DNA of 64,000 nt from Oscillospiraceae bacterium. GTDB taxonomy: Bacteria > Bacillota > Clostridia > Oscillospirales > Acutalibacteraceae. How positions within the stretch are numbered: the stretch's first letter is position 1; the number at the start of each line of letters is the position of its first letter. Under the pieces are notes generated by a model that made no database searches, was not told the DNA's origin, and saw nothing but the letters and a program-made list of their open reading frames with translations. Location of the stretch: positions 25,001 to 89,000 of the forward strand of contig JAKVOA010000001.1 of the NCBI GenBank assembly GCA_022483045.1, read 5' to 3'. The position numbers and the translations under genes are program-made. Of the stretch, positions 24,631 through 33,400 are shown one piece after another.

Positions 24631-26088
24631 TTACGCGGTTTCCTGCTCCCGGTTTCTATGCCTTTTTGCAGAGCGTGCAGCGCGGTGTTCCGCACGTTCT
24701 GCTTCTAGAATGGGCTGAAATCTCTTTACCTCGCTGACAATAACATTGCTCAGCAGAAGCATGCAGATTAAGTTCGGAATGGCCATGAGCGCATTCATAA
24801 TATCTGAAAAGTTCCATACGATGTCGAGTGTCTGTGTTGCGCCGATGTAAACGACCAGAGAGAAGATAACGCGGTAGATAATGTTGTACTTCTGGTCTTT
24901 CGCAAGGTATTCAAAGGCTTTTTCACCGTGATATTCCCAGCCGATAATGGTTGAAAAAGCGAATAATATAATTCCAATCGATACCAGATACTTGCCAAAT
25001 GGGCCAAGCACGCTTGAAAAAGCTGCCATAGTCAGAGCAATGCCTTTCAGCGGGGCTCCGTCTGCGCCCACGGAGCCAAGCACACCGGAAGATGCGATGG
25101 CAAGGCCTGTGATTGAGCAGACAACAATGGTGTCAAAGAAAGTGCCGGTCATGTTGATGTAGCCTTGACGTACGGGGTCGTCTGTCGTCGCGGCGGCTGC
25201 AGTAATGGCGGCGGAGCCAAGCCCCGCTTCATTTGAAAAGACACCGCGCGCAACGCCGTACCGAATGGCGTTCATGACAGATACCGTAATCGTACCGAGC
25301 ATCCCGCCGGCCACGGCTTTTGGCGAAAAAGCCATGGTAAAGATCAGATATAAGCCGTGCGGCAGATTTTTCACATTCAGTAAAATAACTACGATTCCCG
25401 CAATGACATAAAAGACTGCCATGCATGGAACAATGACGGAGGAAATTTTTGAAATCCGCTTAATACCGCCGACGACGATTAAAAACACAAGCGCGGTGAT
25501 TACAATGCCGGTGGCCATGGTCGGAATATTAAAGGTTTCCTGCAGCGCACCGGAAATGGAGTTGCCCTGCGTCATGTTGCCGATTCCGAAAGAGGCGAGC
25601 ACCGCAAACAGCGCAAAGAGAAACCCCAGTGTTTTGCCGAATGTTTTGTTTTTAAAGGCATTTCTCATTGTGTACATTGGGCCGCCGGACATTTCACCTT
25701 TTGAGTTCGTTTCGCGGTACTTGATCGCCAGCATACATTCGCTGAATTTTGTAGTCAGGCCGAAAGCAGCTGAAATCCACATCCATACCAGGGCGCCCGG
25801 GCCGCCCGAAAACATGGCAGTTGCCACGCCGATGATGTTGCCGGTGCCAATCGTGGCGGCCAGTGCTGTCATTAAAGCGGAGAAAGGGGATACGTCACCG
25901 TGGCCGCGTTTGGTGGTGCGTGCCTCTTTGCTTAGCACGCTGTGTAAAGCATAGCCGAGATTGCGCCAGGGCATGAACTTTAATTTAATCGTTAAAAAAA
26001 TTCCTGTTCCAACTAACAGGACCAGCATTACAGGCCCCCATACGAACGAATCAACGGAATCAATGATACTGCCGATTATTTTTTCCAT
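24631..26088 (-). CDS. Alanine/glycine:cation symporter (AlsT/AgcS family)
   Basis: A 485-residue sodium/amino-acid symporter with about eleven helices. Family motifs: GHGDVSPFSALMTALAATIGTGNIIGVATA, GGPGALVWMW, SNEAGLGSAAITAAAA and GWEYHGEKAFEYL. It imports alanine or glycine with Na+ or H+. The start at the second ATG (26088) is set by GAGGAG nine bases upstream. It is monocistronic, with a promoter at 26230-26258 and a hairpin leader. Confidence 0.92.
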   Translation of the reverse strand: MEKIIGSIIDSVDSFVWGPVMLVLLVGTGIFLTIKLKFMPWRNLGYALHSVLSKEARTTKRGHGDVSPFSALMTALAATIGTGNIIGVATAMFSGGPGALVWMWISAAFGLTTKFSECMLAIKYRETNSKGEMSGGPMYTMRNAFKNKTFGKTLGFLFALFAVLASFGIGNMTQGNSISGALQETFNIPTMATGIVITALVFLIVVGGIKRISKISSVIVPCMAVFYVIAGIVVILLNVKNLPHGLYLIFTMAFSPKAVAGGMLGTITVSVMNAIRYGVARGVFSNEAGLGSAAITAAAATTDDPVRQGYINMTGTFFDTIVVCSITGLAIASSGVLGSVGADGAPLKGIALTMAAFSSVLGPFGKYLVSIGIILFAFSTIIGWEYHGEKAFEYLAKDQKYNIIYRVIFSLVVYIGATQTLDIVWNFSDIMNALMAIPNLICMLLLSNVIVSEVKRFQPILEAERAEHRAARSAKRHRNREQETA

Positions 26089-26171
26089 GCGCATTCACTC
26101 CTCAGGGTAATTAATAGAACTTGCCGGATTCTTACAGAAAAATTCAAAATAAGAATTTGGGGAATAAAAAT

Positions 26172-26258
26172 GACGCTGAAGTCGATTGACTTTTAAGCCA
26201 ATCGACTTCAGCGTCGTCCTTATTGCAAAATTGTAAACTTTCATTCCATAAATGTCAA
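26172..26258 (-). promoter_or_regulatory. alsT promoter with hairpin right at the transcript 5' end
   Basis: Minus strand: -35 TTGACA (26253-26258), a 17-bp spacer, -10 TACAAT (26230-26235). About eight bases after the expected start, a perfect 17-bp stem (26172-26188 with 26199-26215) is followed on the minus strand by ATTTTTATT. It could be an attenuator or a stability hairpin. The rest of the gap, 26259-26648, shows no gene; a 121-codon minus frame there lacks a ribosome site. No glycine riboswitch was recognised. Confidence 0.6.
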
Positions 26259-26661
26259 TATGAAAATTTAATAAGATTTTCTGTGCACAGCGGATTGTAC
26301 TGCAGGAATATTTCTGAAAAGCGGAAAAGGCAGACAGCGCAGGTTGGGAAGGAAGCGGCGGATATCCTCTTAGCAGGTTTGCCCAATGCTTAAAAAGTTT
26401 CACGCTGCCGGATGTGCACTGTATTTTAAGTTCAGCAGTGCATAAAAAAATTGGGTGCACCCAGTCAATCTGTATAGTTTAGAAACACGGGCCTTTACCG
26501 CCTCATTCAGCAATTTTACTTTATAACAGAATTTGCAGTGATATGGCTGTCACTCCTTTTGATATTTAGAAATCTTTTGGAAATAGGACTAAGAAAAGAT
26601 AAGTAAAGATGGACTTCAATTACAATATGTGGTAAAAATGAATTAAATAGGAGGAACTGTT

Positions 26662-27129
26662 TTGGCTTTTTTTTGTTTTTTAATATGGGTAGTACTTACC
26701 ATTATTGCGTGTAAATGCGCTAAAAATAGAGGTAGGAGTGCTGGAAAATGGTTAGTGTTTTGCTTATTTTTATCCCCCGTAATTGCGCTTGTGGCTATCT
26801 TCTGCTTAAAAGATTTGGAAAAGGAAGCTAAGGAAGAAGAACAACGAGCTATGCAGAATCAAATTAGTTCTCGCAGCTTTGTGCATTCTATGAATAACCT
26901 AGTTGTTTTACTTCAGCAGGGAATGATAAATGAACGTGAATTTTCAGATAAAAAGCTGAATTTGATGAGAGATCTTTTCTATATAATAGGCTCTTCTGAA
27001 AGTCCTGATGAATTTTTAGTTGCTTTAATTCCTTTTCTAAAAAATGAAATCATTACGCAAGATGAAATGGATATGTCATTCTGGGCATCAACACGGAAGG
27101 AAAAAAGGAGGTTCTGTCAATCACTGTAG
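26662..27129 (+). CDS. Small membrane protein with SHOCT-like C-terminal segment, tail altered by IS remnant
   Basis: A 155-codon reading frame with a TTG start at 26662 and AGGAGG (26649-26654) seven bases before. Two membrane helices (about 3-20 and 30-50) are followed by a charged linker and the segment NLVVLLQQGMINEREFSDKKLNLM, which resembles the short C-terminal (SHOCT) domain. From about residue 139 the frame runs into a truncated IS256 transposase in a different frame, so the last ~17 residues are not native. Function unknown. Confidence 0.6.
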   Translation: MAFFCFLIWVVLTIIACKCAKNRGRSAGKWLVFCLFLSPVIALVAIFCLKDLEKEAKEEEQRAMQNQISSRSFVHSMNNLVVLLQQGMINEREFSDKKLNLMRDLFYIIGSSESPDEFLVALIPFLKNEIITQDEMDMSFWASTRKEKRRFCQSL

Positions 27130-27725
27130 GCGATAATGAAAGCTCCAAATACTGGCTGTCCGTATTAAATGAACTGAAGAATCGTGGGGTAAAGGATATC
27201 CTGATTATCTGTGCTGACAGTCTTAGCGGTATCAAAGAGGCAATCGCAGCTGCATTCCCGAAAACAGAGTATCAGAGATGCATTGTGCATCAGGTAAGAA
27301 ACACTCTGAAATACGTTCCGGATAAGGACAGAAAAGCATTTGCTGCCGACTTAAAAACGATTTACCATGCTTCCGATGAAGAAAAAGCCAGACAGGCTCT
27401 GGATTGCGTCACCGAGAAATGGACCACAAAATACCCGAATTCCATGAAACGCTGGTATGATAACTGGGATGCAATAACGCCGATTTTCAAGTTCTCTCCG
27501 GATGTCAGAAAGGTCATTTACACGACCAATGCTATTGGAAGTCTGAATTCCACCTACCGGAAACTCAACCGTCAGAGAAGCGTATTTCCAAGTGACACAG
27601 CTCTCCTCAAAGCCCTGTATCTGGCAACTTTCGAAGTTACCACAAGATGGACTATGAGCATTCGAAACTGGGGACAGGTCTACGGCGAGCTTAGTATTAT
27701 GTACGAGGGAAGACTCCCGGAATAA
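27075..27725 (+). pseudogene. 5'-truncated IS256-family transposase
   Basis: From about 27075 the frame reads VILGINTEGKKEVLSITVGD and then NRGVKDILIICADSLSGI, KTEYQRCIVHQVRN and IYTTNAIGSLNSTYRKLNR, ending at 27725. These are the C-terminal half of IS256 (mutator) transposases, including the second catalytic Asp of the DDE set in ADSLSG. The N-terminal half is missing and there is no start codon or ribosome site. No matching left end or inverted repeat could be identified. Confidence 0.85.
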
Positions 27726-27931
27726 TAGAATCTGTTAGCATGACGAGAAGGACGTTTTTGACGTCCGCTCTTGACATGCCCGAAATCATGTCGTATATAT
27801 AATTTAAGAGCTGGAAACTTAATTTTAGCGCTTCCAGCTCAAGTATTAGCATAGAAGATTATTATTTACAGACTTTTTTCATAGCCTCATGGATGATGAA
27901 ACTCGAAAGAGCATTTTGCAGACAAAACGAA

Positions 27932-27974
27932 AGAAGCCTCCTGTCGTAGGATATCACTACGACAGGAGGCTTCT
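27932..27974 (-). terminator. Terminator of the 28017-29401 gene group
   Basis: A perfect 17-bp stem (27932-27948 with 27958-27974), 42 bases past the stop of the 28017 gene, followed on the minus strand by TTCTTTCGTTTTG. A second hairpin (GAGCTGGAA near 27808 with TTCCAGCTC near 27834) lies in the same gap. Confidence 0.8.
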
Positions 27975-28016
27975 TGATACACAGGTGTGCCAAACCTACC
28001 ACAAAGTATTATAAAT

Positions 28017-28322
28017 TCAATCTTTATTTTCCTTATCGTTTTCCTCTTCCCATTGCTTCTTTTTACGGTCATAACGCAAGCCTATGATAAGTGCAATCAC
28101 TCCGGAAACGATAATTGTGCCAAGTAGTAATAAATCTGAGCTGGGTGTTGCCAGAAAATAATAAAAACTTACAAGAAAAGTTGGGATTCCTATAATGAAT
28201 TGCGTAACAAATGACATATTCGGATGCTCTGAATCATGTTCGTCTTTTTTATAATGAAATGCTCCGATAGCTCCCATGCAAATAAGAAAGATTGAAAAAC
28301 ATACTAAAGGTAAATCTCTCAT
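28017..28322 (-). CDS. Hypothetical membrane protein
   Basis: A 101-residue protein with three membrane helices (about 5-22, 40-58, 65-82) and a highly charged C-terminal tail (DRKKKQWEEENDKENKD). GGGGGG six bases before the ATG at 28322 supports expression. It is the last of three small minus-strand genes in a low-GC patch. No family recognised. Confidence 0.6.
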   Translation of the reverse strand: MRDLPLVCFSIFLICMGAIGAFHYKKDEHDSEHPNMSFVTQFIIGIPTFLVSFYYFLATPSSDLLLLGTIIVSGVIALIIGLRYDRKKKQWEEENDKENKD

Positions 28323-28431
28323 AAATCCCCCCCAGCGTCTCGAATAATTAGCACAGCCTAACTTCCGGCACCATTAAGTGAATGAAATTTTAGAATCAAC
28401 CCCTGTTTTCTCTGACTATTTTCTTCCGAAT

Positions 28432-28698
28432 TTACGGCGTTTTTCCGAAGATGACTGCCAAAAAAAATACAGCGACCAGCAAAACAGTTATAATATATTT
28501 ATAGATCTTGTAAGCCTTGCTCGTCCTATCAGTAAACCATGTTATACCAATCGCACCAGAAAACATAACTGCAATCAAAGCTACCATTTGAGGACGTGAC
28601 ATGTTCCATATATGAAAATTTGCAACACATAAAAGTGTCAGACAAATGAGAATGACAATTCGACAGATAAATATTATAACTTTTTTCCACTTTTTCAT
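28432..28698 (-). CDS. Hypothetical small membrane protein
   Basis: An 88-residue protein with three helices (about 5-27, 36-53, 68-85). The first bases of the gene are tandemly repeated: ATGAAAAAGTGGAAAA occurs at 28717 and again, with slight change, at 28698. The upstream copy opens a different frame. No clear ribosome site precedes either ATG. Co-oriented with 28724-29401. Function unknown. Confidence 0.5.
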   Translation of the reverse strand: MKKWKKVIIFICRIVILICLTLLCVANFHIWNMSRPQMVALIAVMFSGAIGITWFTDRTSKAYKIYKYIITVLLVAVFFLAVIFGKTP

Positions 28699-28723
28699 AA
28701 CTTTTCCACTTTTTCATTGATTT

Positions 28724-29401
28724 TTAATATGTAGTGACTGCCGTCACTGAATGGTCAATCCTGTAAACATATCGCATTCCCACTCTAGTCCTGTAGTATT
28801 TTACGGTTTGTACGGTTAGCCTCAAACCATGATTTGAATCATTTGGGATAAACAAAGTGGTGCCTCCTACAATCGTACTAATTGTGCCAATCACTCCACC
28901 GGCCAATTGAGCTCCTGGAATTCTTGCCACGATTAAACCAACAAGTCCTCCTACAGTAGCTGTTGTACCTATAGTATCTCTGATTTCGGCATAAGAGATG
29001 TACTCAGTACTATAAGAAGTTTCAGAATTTGTTGAGATCCCTCCGCTGTTCTTACTATTGTTTAGATGAACTGTTTGTCCCGTAAAAGATGAATAAATTG
29101 TATTGGTCAATTTATCATATCTTAAATAATTTTTCTCGCCTGTTTTTGTGTTTTGAATTGTGACCGTTTTTGCACTACCATTTTCCACAACGGTAACAAG
29201 TTCTGATGTTCCATTAGATTCTACCAATACCGAAGTATCACCAATCTTCTTAACAGAACAACTTACTTCCGACCGGCTTCCCGCTTCTTGAACGGAATTT
29301 ACACTGGAACTTTCTGCTGCAAATGCAGGACTTCCAAGGGAAAATACCATTACAAACGCCAACACAAAGTTGCCTATCTTTCGGAATATCTTTGCCTTAA
29401 T
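28724..29401 (-). CDS. Secreted hypothetical protein, probable ATT start
   Basis: An exported protein of about 226 residues. From an ATT codon at 29401 (nine bases after AAAGGAG, 29411-29417) it reads KAKIFRKIGNFVLAFVMVFSLGSPAFA-AES, a textbook signal peptide. The first conventional start (GTG at 29365) would lose the positive n-region. The mature part is Ser/Thr-rich with a glycine-rich hydrophobic stretch (TVGGLVGLIVARIPGAQLAGGVIG), seen in small secreted or bacteriocin-like proteins. Conserved promoter at 29467-29495. No family recognised; bacteriocin-like function is only a thought. Confidence 0.6.
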   Translation of the reverse strand: MKAKIFRKIGNFVLAFVMVFSLGSPAFAAESSSVNSVQEAGSRSEVSCSVKKIGDTSVLVESNGTSELVTVVENGSAKTVTIQNTKTGEKNYLRYDKLTNTIYSSFTGQTVHLNNSKNSGGISTNSETSYSTEYISYAEIRDTIGTTATVGGLVGLIVARIPGAQLAGGVIGTISTIVGGTTLFIPNDSNHGLRLTVQTVKYYRTRVGMRYVYRIDHSVTAVTTY

Positions 29402-29466
29402 AAAGTTTAACTCCTTTCGTCAATCACAACAACTTCTCGAACGGTTCGCCACAACTAACTAATGCT

Positions 29467-29495
29467 ATTATAGCATAATTGAGATGCCTATTCAA
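29467..29495 (-). promoter_or_regulatory. Promoter of the secreted-protein gene group
   Basis: Minus strand: -35 TTGAAT (29490-29495), a 17-bp spacer and -10 TATAAT (29467-29472) with an extended TG motif. Confidence 0.75.
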
Positions 29496-29518
29496 CTGCA
29501 TTTTTTCTGTTTTCTTAC

Positions 29519-29722
29519 AATACTTTCTCTTCCGACGTCCGCCCGGCAGTCAATCCCAAGTTGATTCTTTTTGCATTAAGCGGCAGCAGCATGATAACAG
29601 AAGCGGAAAAGATAGGCCTGAGGACAGTGAGCGAGGTCTTTGCAGACAGAGCGTACGAAAATGACGGCACGCTTGTTGCACGGACAAAACCGGGTGCTGT
29701 GATTACGGATTCCGATGCTGGT
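29519..29722 (+). pseudogene. Fragment of 5-oxoprolinase subunit A (PxpA/YcsF)
   Basis: An open frame without start codon reads [16 protein letters not shown], then [24 protein letters not shown], the C-terminal third of LamB/YcsF-type 5-oxoprolinase subunit A. Upstream two thirds and the last residues are missing. The frame runs directly into a CRISPR repeat at 29723. No pxpB/pxpC partner is near. Confidence 0.7.
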
Positions 29723-29752
29723 ATTTACATTCCAGTATGGAGAGATTAAAAG
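29723..29752 (-). CRISPR. Orphan, intact CRISPR repeat
   Basis: All 30 bases are identical to the array repeat, in the same orientation, but 728 bp beyond the leader-distal end of the array and with no second repeat beside it. It lies between the pxpA fragment and the gene at 29764-30306. Probably the former end of the array, separated by later insertion of that gene. Confidence 0.85.
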
Positions 29753-29763
29753 GGGCGGCTTTT

Positions 29764-30306
29764 TTATTTCAGTTTGACCTCGATTTGTTTGGTGGTTTCT
29801 AAATGACTTGCTGATTCATCAAGAAGGTATACCTTGAATCCTACTTTTTTAACATCATCTGGCTTTGTACTGTTCTTCCCGAAAAATGCGCCTGCACCGC
29901 TTTTACCGGGAAGGATTGTGAGTGGTACACCACTGCCAGTGGGCATCATTGTGTTGTCAATATACACATCTGTCAGTGCAACTGTAATACTCTTTGCTGA
30001 TTTGTTCTTTACATTAAGTCCGATAAACAGTTCGCCATCCAGTCCCGCCTGATTAGACAGTCCTCCAAAACTAACATCCATTGTATTGTCCGAGTATACA
30101 CCTTTTGATGTTGCTTTGTCAGAAGTGGTAGAAGATTTAACTTCATCTACACTGGATTTTGCAGCAGATGACGCGGAAACAGATGCCGTTGGCGTGTCCA
30201 TTATTGTAGTGACGACTCCTACAATAAATATGGCTGCAACCAAACCACCTACTATTCCGCCAATAATTTTCCCCACAGATTTCTTCTTTGACTGCTCGTT
30301 TTTCAT
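29764..30306 (-). CDS. Membrane-anchored extracellular protein with C-terminal immunoglobulin-like domain
   Basis: A 180-residue protein: a short basic N-terminus, one membrane helix (GKIIGGIVGGLVAAIFIVGVV), a Ser/Thr/Lys linker, then a beta-rich domain (LFIGLNVKNKSAKSITVALTDVYIDN) of the kind annotated as DUF4352/DUF5067-like in Gram-positives. The ATG at 30306 is chosen for GAGGGG seven bases upstream; an ATG at 30324 overlaps that site. Exposed on the outer surface; role unknown. It occupies the space between the array end and the orphan repeat. Confidence 0.65.
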   Translation of the reverse strand: MKNEQSKKKSVGKIIGGIVGGLVAAIFIVGVVTTIMDTPTASVSASSAAKSSVDEVKSSTTSDKATSKGVYSDNTMDVSFGGLSNQAGLDGELFIGLNVKNKSAKSITVALTDVYIDNTMMPTGSGVPLTILPGKSGAGAFFGKNSTKPDDVKKVGFKVYLLDESASHLETTKQIEVKLK

Positions 30307-30327
30307 AAAAAATTCCCCTCTCATAGA

Positions 30328-30436
30328 TTGACAAAATTAGCCAACCAACTATAATAATATTTGGGGATAGGCTCGCAAAATTATCCTTTTTACAAGTCCT
30401 TCGGTGTTACCGGCACTGGAGGACTTATTCTTTTTT
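30328..30436 (+). ncRNA. Candidate small RNA beside the CRISPR array end
   Basis: A plus-strand promoter TTGACA (30328-30333), 16-bp spacer, TATAAT (30350-30355). The expected transcript from about 30362 has a hairpin GGATA...TATCC and ends in a stem AAGTCCT (30394-30400) with AGGACTT (30420-30426), followed by ATTCTTTTTT. About 75 nt, no reading frame. It is divergent from the 29764 gene and converges on the tail of the CRISPR transcript. Confidence 0.4.
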
Positions 30437-30480
30437 ACATCATAAATTAGTAGTAACCTGTTTTGCTACTCCAATTATTT

Positions 30481-33400
30481 GTTTACATTCCAGTATGGAG
30501 AGATTAAAAGGAACGATTGAAGCAGTTGCCGATGGCAACTATACCTATTTACATTCCAGTATGGAGAGATTAAAAGAGAGTGTATTTAGTGTCGCGGCGC
30601 GGCGCATTTTTGTATTTACATTCCAGTATGGAGAGATTAAAAGATTTTGCTTGCGGATTTATTAGCATACCCGGCTGTATTTACATTCCAGTATGGAGAG
30701 ATTAAAAGCGTAAAGCTGGATTGTGTAATACACGTGCCATTACAATTTACATTCCAGTATGGAGAGATTAAAAGATTTTGCTTGCGGATTTATTAGCATA
30801 CCCGGCTGTATTTACATTCCAGTATGGAGAGATTAAAAGCGTATACGCCGACCCCCCATGGAGTTATCATGACAAAATTTACATTCCAGTATGGAGAGAT
30901 TAAAAGGCGTAACAGCGAGACAGTCAAGCGCTATAAAGTTGAGATTTACATTCCAGTATGGAGAGATTAAAAGCGACCTCATGAACGGGCTTGTTAATGG
31001 CATACGGTCATTTACATTCCAGTATGGAGAGATTAAAAGGCTTTTCCTCTAGTGCCTGCGTACTCTGCTTTAGGATTTACATTCCAGTATGGAGAGATTA
31101 AAAGCGCGTGCTACAAGTGCAATAGCATCTTTTAGCAACGATTTACATTCCAGTATGGAGAGATTAAAAGCGCGTGCTACAAGTGCAATAGCATCTTTTA
31201 GCAACGATTTACATTCCAGTATGGAGAGATTAAAAGACACACTATGCTCCGAAAGACCCAGTGCCCTTGCAAATTTACATTCCAGTATGGAGAGATTAAA
31301 AGGGGCTATCACTATAGTAGCTGCCCGGCGTTTGTCTCGATTTACATTCCAGTATGGAGAGATTAAAAGGGGGCACCGGGAAGTTATCCAGCCGGTGCAT
31401 GATTGATTTACATTCCAGTATGGAGAGATTAAAAGAGTATGAGCTTGACCGCACGGCGCAGGGCGATTTCAATTTACATTCCAGTATGGAGAGATTAAAA
31501 GCGTTAGTATCACCGAAAGTATGAGTATCTGACATCATTTACATTCCAGTATGGAGAGATTAAAAGAATCATGCAGGGCGGCGAAATCCCCGGCTGGAAA
31601 ATTTACATTCCAGTATGGAGAGATTAAAAGGCAAAGCGAGAGCGGAAAAGCAGAGCTGACGGTCTCATTTACATTCCAGTATGGAGAGATTAAAAGAACC
31701 AGTCGAATATAATTAAGCTGATTTTGCATGACATTTACATTCCAGTATGGAGAGATTAAAAGTTCTTCCATTTCTTCATATTCCTGCGTTCCATATTCAT
31801 TTACATTCCAGTATGGAGAGATTAAAAGCTTAAGCTTTTATTATCAGCGTAGCCTTCACTGTCATATTTACATTCCAGTATGGAGAGATTAAAAGGCAGA
31901 TAATAGACGATTTGCAAGCGAGCAAAGAGAGATTTACATTCCAGTATGGAGAGATTAAAAGGCTGTTTTGTTAACATCCTTAAGAGCCGTAGTTAGATTT
32001 ACATTCCAGTATGGAGAGATTAAAAGTGTATTTGTTTAGATTTGTGCATGCTGACAAATTGTAATTTACATTCCAGTATGGAGAGATTAAAAGTGCTGGT
32101 CTTGAGTCGCGTCAATTACAACTTCGTCAATTTACATTCCAGTATGGAGAGATTAAAAGACCTGATTATCGCGTACTCAACATTTTCTTGATACTCATTT
32201 ACATTCCAGTATGGAGAGATTAAAAGGACCCACAAAACAAGGCCAAAATTGATTCCGCAGTCAATTTACATTCCAGTATGGAGAGATTAAAAGTTGTAAA
32301 AAATGACGAAATTGTTTCAACCGGGTACAAATTTACATTCCAGTATGGAGAGATTAAAAGAATACACGTCACAACTCCCATCATGGAATGTCAGAAAATT
32401 TACATTCCAGTATGGAGAGATTAAAAGCGCCCACACAGTCAATTAGATTAAGCTTGTCTTTACCATTTACATTCCAGTATGGAGAGATTAAAAGAAAAAT
32501 CCGCAGCATACAGCAGTCAGTACTGCGCAGATTTACATTCCAGTATGGAGAGATTAAAAGCAAAGCCGCGGGCATTTCTGCCCCGGACACTACAGGATTT
32601 ACATTCCAGTATGGAGAGATTAAAAGGCGTGGCGGATTGTACGTGTAAAATACTACAAACTGATTTACATTCCAGTATGGAGAGATTAAAAGTGTGGCAG
32701 ACCGTTTTTTTAGGCGTCCCTCATATGCGATTTACATTCCAGTATGGAGAGATTAAAAGCCGGATATCCAGCTTTAAAATCGCCCTGCGCTGTGATTTAC
32801 ATTCCAGTATGGAGAGATTAAAAGAAAAGATTTTTTGTTTCCATCTATGCTGCTGGTGCTATTTACATTCCAGTATGGAGAGATTAAAAGGGTTTGCTCC
32901 GGCCGCGAGTTCTGTCGATATCAACATTTACATTCCAGTATGGAGAGATTAAAAGGCGGCTGGGTTGACGACAAAACAAAAACAATTTACCGATTTACAT
33001 TCCAGTATGGAGAGATTAAAAGTACTTTACCATTTTCGTAATCATTCAAAATTTCTGATTTACATTCCAGTATGGAGAGATTAAAAGTTTTTTTGCTTCT
33101 CACAAAACAGTTTTCAGTTACAATTTACATTCCAGTATGGAGAGATTAAAAGGACTCTCCCAAGCGAGGATGACGAAATAACGTTGTCATTTACATTCCA
33201 GTATGGAGAGATTAAAAGACTCTCCCAAGCGAAGCTGACGAAACAACGTTGTCATTTACATTCCAGTATGGAGAGATTAAAAGGCGTCCCAATCTGATTC
33301 TTCCCCGCTTCCTGCGATGATTTACATTCCAGTATGGAGAGATTAAAAGAAGCGTTTGGGAAGCGGTCAATCAGCTTTTGCCATGATTTACATTCCAGTA

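Noticed and set aside
26095-26460. 121-codon minus frame upstream of alsT
   Set aside because: It runs through the alsT promoter and the perfect hairpin; no ribosome site and no recognisable protein.
31070-33041. Reading frames of 60-160 codons inside the array ([17 protein letters not shown] and NLSILECK repeats)
   Set aside because: They are six-frame translations of the 30-base CRISPR repeat and have no starts, ribosome sites or codon bias.
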